64,000 nucleotides of DNA, taken from assembly GCF_023159225.1 (NCBI RefSeq), contig NC_063167.1, forward strand, positions 21,269,360 to 21,333,359, in the 5' to 3' direction. Within the stretch, counting starts at the first letter, position 1. Every line of letters starts with the position of its first letter. Made by a program: the position numbers and the translations under genes. The notes beneath the pieces are model-generated. The model ran no database searches, was not told the origin of the DNA, and saw nothing but the letters and a program-made list of their open reading frames with translations. Of the stretch, positions 61,154 through 64,000 are shown piece after piece. This DNA is from Perognathus longimembris pacificus (Eukaryota; Chordata; Mammalia; Rodentia; Heteromyidae).

Positions 61154-62079
61154 TTGAATAGACATTTTTCCAAAGAAGATGTACAAATGACCAACATGCA
61201 AATGAATTGGTACTTCTTATTAGTAATCATCAAGGAAACTCAAATCAAAACTACGATGAGATGTCCTCTGGTAACTATTCAGGATGGCCATTATCCAAAA
61301 CACAGACAACAACGAATGTTGATGGGGAAGTGGAGAAATCGGGATCCTGGCGTACCAGTTAGGATATAACAAGACACAGCTGCTCTGAAGAATGGTATGG
61401 TGGTTTCTTTAATTTTTTTTAGCTAGAATTGCAAACCTAATTCTGGTTATATATTGAAAAGAAGATCTAGAGGAGATTATCTGCATACCAATGTTTGCTG
61501 CAGTATTATTCACAATGGGTAAGAAGTGAAGGGATCATTAATGTCCACTGTTGTGTGACTGGAGAGAAAATGTGGTGTGTACACACAATGGCATGCTTTC
61601 TCTCTCTTTTAAAAACAAAGGGATCCTTTCATAGCTACTGCATGCATAAGCCTTGAGAACATTATGCTAAGTGCCACAGACCAGTCACAGAAGACAATAC
61701 TGCATGGTTCCCCTGACAGGAGCTATCTCAAATAGACTTGAGGAATTAGAGAAGTAATGTGGTGGTCAAGGGGCACTGGAATGACAGACAGGGGAGGTGG
61801 TCCACATGAGTTGTGTCTCAGTCCTGAAGATAAAGATGTTCTTGAGATCTGTGGACAACAAATTTGACAAAACTGTCCAGCATATTTCATAGTTAGAACA
61901 GTACATTTTTTTTATATATGCCACCATAAGCGAGAGAAGAGCTTGGGATTTTGAGTAAGATATAGACAGAGGGCAAGATGAGTAGTGTAAAGGAAAAGAG
62001 TCAGCTAGTGGTTTTAATTTTACTTCTTCCAACTAGCAGTTGGGGAGGGGGCACTTGTTTCCTCTTTTCATTCACTCAG

Positions 62080-62114
62080 GGAAGCTTTTCCAAGCACACT
62101 CTTTCTCCCTCCCT

Positions 62115-62149
<35 letters not shown>

Positions 62150-62430
62150 TTGTTTACCCAAGCAATTATTACAACCCACCACTGCATTATATGTTTACTT
62201 GTTTATCCACTCATTGTCTGCAGACTCCCTGAGGACAGGAATCTGTTTGATTTCTGCCTAGTTGTTGAGAGTGGCCTATAGAGGAATATTGCTGGGTGGA
62301 TGGGTAAATGTGATGATGGGAGGGGGTGTCTGGGCTTCTTTTCTGCATTCTTTAAGCCTTCTTGGTACAGACAGAAAAGAAGAGAAGGAGGAAGATAGCA
62401 GACTAAGAGGAGCAGTACTGTAAGAAGATT
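62080..62430. other. intronic stretch with (CT)n
   Basis: (CT)n at 62115-62145 and a possible L2 3' end at 62210-62280. No gene seen. Confidence 0.4.
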
Positions 62431-62496
62431 AAGAGGAGAGTATTCAGGCAACAACAAATGCTGGAGGGGGTGTGAGGAAAGAGGAACCCTTCTCCA

Positions 62497-62883
62497 TTGT
62501 TGGTGGGAGTACTTTGGGGAACATTATGGAGGTTTCTCAAAAAGCTCAACATAGACCTTCCCTATGACCCAGCCATATCACTCCTAGGCATCTATCCTGA
62601 ACAGCAGGTCCCAAGATATCAAAAAGACATTTGTACTTCTATGTTTATCGCTGCACAATTCACAATAGCCAAAATATGGAATCAACCCAGATGCCCCTCC
62701 ACAGATGAATGGACCCAAAAAATATGGTACCTATACACAATGGAATACTACATAGTGATTAGGAATGGTGAAATATTGTTATTCACAGGGAAATGGTCAG
62801 AACTTGAACAAATAATGTTGAGCGAGACAAGCCTAGAACACAGAAAACAAAGGGGCATGATCTCCCTGATATATGACTGTTAA
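62497..62883 (+). pseudogene. L1 ORF2 C-terminal frame (truncated, open)
   Basis: 128 codons reading as the ORF2 C-terminus: YDPAISLLGIYP, MFIAAQFTIAKIWNQPRCPS, DEWTQKIWYLYTMEYY, ending in ISLIYDC and a stop. No internal stop or frameshift, as expected for a recent insertion. The endonuclease and reverse transcriptase are lacking, so it is a non-functional fragment; the Met is not a natural start. Confidence 0.9.
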
Positions 62884-62960
62884 GATGGGGTGACGGAGAG
62901 ACAGTAGAGACCAGGTCTGTGAAACCAAAAACTGCTTGTCAAATGGTATTTCCCACAGGA

Positions 62961-63161
62961 TTGGGTCAGCGACCCAACATTATGTAACTAAAATCAAACA
63001 ACTACTCAACATATAAAGGTCAAAAATTGACCTCTCAGTGGAATACAATAGCTCAAAAGCTATGTATGTACGTTCATATAAGACTACTGTCGACATATTG
63101 TCTAATGTCGACATTACATTTAAAGCCCTAGGCGAATTTTCTTTGGCGTAGGCCACGTGGC
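62961..63161 (+). other. cluster of inverted repeats in the L1 3' UTR
   Basis: Perfect inverted repeats: ttgggtc/gacccaa (62961-62977), aggtcaa/ttgacct (63017-63033), atagct/agctat (63048-63063), tgtcgaca (63089-63096), taatgtcgacatta (63103-63116) and gccacgtggc (63152-63161). In RNA these could form a row of short hairpins. Role unknown. Confidence 0.75.
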
Positions 63162-63368
63162 TACTGTATATGTTCTTGGTATATTGTGTATTGTATATAT
63201 GTCTACCTGACCTAGGGAAGGGAAAGAAAAACAGGGTGTAAGATATCACAAGAAATTACACACTGCCCTACTATGTAACTATACCCTTTTTGCACAACAC
63301 TTTGTCAAAAAAAATTTGTTTAATTAATAAATAAATTACAATAAAAAATAAAAAAAGAGGAGAGTATT

Positions 63369-63575
63369 AGAGTTTGAACCTGGTTGTACCTACTAGGCAA
63401 GTGCTCTACCATTTGAGCCATGTCCCCAGCCCTTTTCATTTTTAGTTTTTTTTTTTTTTTTTTTCAGAAAGATTCGCATGCACCTTGCCCAGGCCAGCCT
63501 CAGACTGTGATCCTCCTAATTCTGCCTTCCAAGCAGCTGGAATTACATGCATGACTCACCAGGCCCAGCCTGGCA
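63369..63575 (-). mobile_element. old-type B1/tRNA SINE
   Basis: Reverse copy: 'gtgctctaccatttgagcca', 'tgtccccagccctttt', a T20 run as linker, 'cccaggccagcctcagactg', 'caagcagctggaattacatg'. Directly abuts the young L1's right duplication. Confidence 0.82.
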
Positions 63576-64000
63576 GACGTCTTCTCATTGAGCTGGTGAG
63601 AGTAGCTAGACCAACTTCTGAAGCTCAGGGACAAAGAAGGCATAGCCCCTATGCTGTCACTATCCCTGCTCCCTTTTGGCTGAGCAAAAGGATATGGAGG
63701 ATGCCAGGCTGATGTAACTGCTTTTCCTTAAGCGTACTGAGACCAATAAACACTCCTGTTGGGCCGAAAGGTCTTCGGATTTTCCCAGTTTTTAGAAATA
63801 TCCTAGGTCAGAGCTTCTCACCAGAGGTTCAGTGGATTTAAACACTTCCAGGTGATCCTGCCAGCAAGCCTTGCCCATGGGGGCTGCTTCTCAACACGGT
63901 GGCACCTGGGAAGCTGGCAATGCGATCTCAGCAACAGCATGGCCAATGCCCAGTGCCAACATGAAGAGGGTCCCCCGGTGCATGCTAACTCACATGCAAG
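63576..64000. other. intronic stretch, no recognised feature
   Basis: Unique-looking sequence to the window end; no gene or repeat recognised. Confidence 0.4.

Larger units (their letters stand above)
56140..61935 (+). mobile_element. long decayed L1 (ORF1 end to 3' UTR) with nested insertions
   Basis: In order: ORF1 coiled-coil/C-terminal text (56140-56990, e.g. 'aaaactgtccttcaaaagtg'), the inter-ORF region, ORF2 endonuclease (57390-58350), linker, reverse transcriptase (58820-59700), thumb (about 60100-60350), C-terminal part (60550-61530) and 3' UTR to about 61935. All frames are broken. Later insertions sit at 57617-57848, 59880-60110 and 60881-61153, and a CA array at 59523-59591. The 5' UTR and ORF1 start are absent or unrecognisable. 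Confidence 0.88.
62445..63354 (+). mobile_element. young 5'-truncated L1 with perfect 14-bp target duplication
   Basis: Begins near the end of ORF2, continues through a 3' UTR of about 470 bp, AATAAA at 63340-63345 and an A-rich tail. Flanking direct repeats aagaggagagtatt at 62431-62444 and 63355-63368 are identical. The G-rich 3'-UTR run seen in the other two L1 tails (28601, 37513) is absent, so this is a different subfamily. Confidence 0.95.

Overview
The window reads as intronic DNA from a placental mammal, most likely a rodent. There are no prokaryotic operons, coding capacity is almost nil, CpG is depleted, and microsatellites and interspersed repeats are dense. Many SINE copies join a 7SL/B1-like left half to a tRNA-like right half, or two tRNA/ID-like halves. 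The dimer with an Ala-tRNA/ID-type first unit resembles SINEs I associate with heteromyid and other castorimorph rodents. The lineage is an inference; mammal is near certain and rodent is likely.

The only host coding sequence I can support is one 217-bp exon on the minus strand at 38501-38717. It encodes the first part of a CUB domain and fits the N-terminal CUB of CSMD2, a very large CUB/Sushi membrane protein. It has a clean acceptor and donor and an open phase-1 to phase-2 frame. If the call is right, the rest of the window is the two flanking introns: more than 25 kb upstream in the transcript (38718-64000) and more than 38 kb downstream (1-38500).

Layout. 0.1-7.6 kb: old L1/L2 relics and unique intron. 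7.6-9.8 kb: an ancient ERVL/MaLR-type LTR with its primer-binding site, a decayed integrase-like segment and a second LTR-like repeat. 10.3-12.8 kb: a long GGAA array, a GT array and several SINEs. 13-19.6 kb: repeat-poor intron with a strong non-coding element candidate at 13.56-13.99 kb. 19.7-29.7 kb: SINE-rich, including a SINE inside a SINE and an L1 tail inside a SINE. 30-33 kb: repeat-poor. 33-36 kb: old L1 pieces and SINEs. 37.5-38.1 kb: an L1 insertion with target duplications, close to the exon. 39-55 kb: mixed SINE, L2, MIR, microsatellites and a broken antisense L1. 56.1-61.9 kb: one long decayed L1 carrying several later insertions. 62.4-63.4 kb: a young 5'-truncated L1 with perfect 14-bp target duplications.

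I found no evidence of a new multi-gene system. The points most worth checking are the exon assignment, the run of inverted repeats in the young L1 3' UTR, the nested insertions that give relative ages, the SINE-tail microsatellites, and a few repeat-free stretches rich in developmental transcription-factor motifs.
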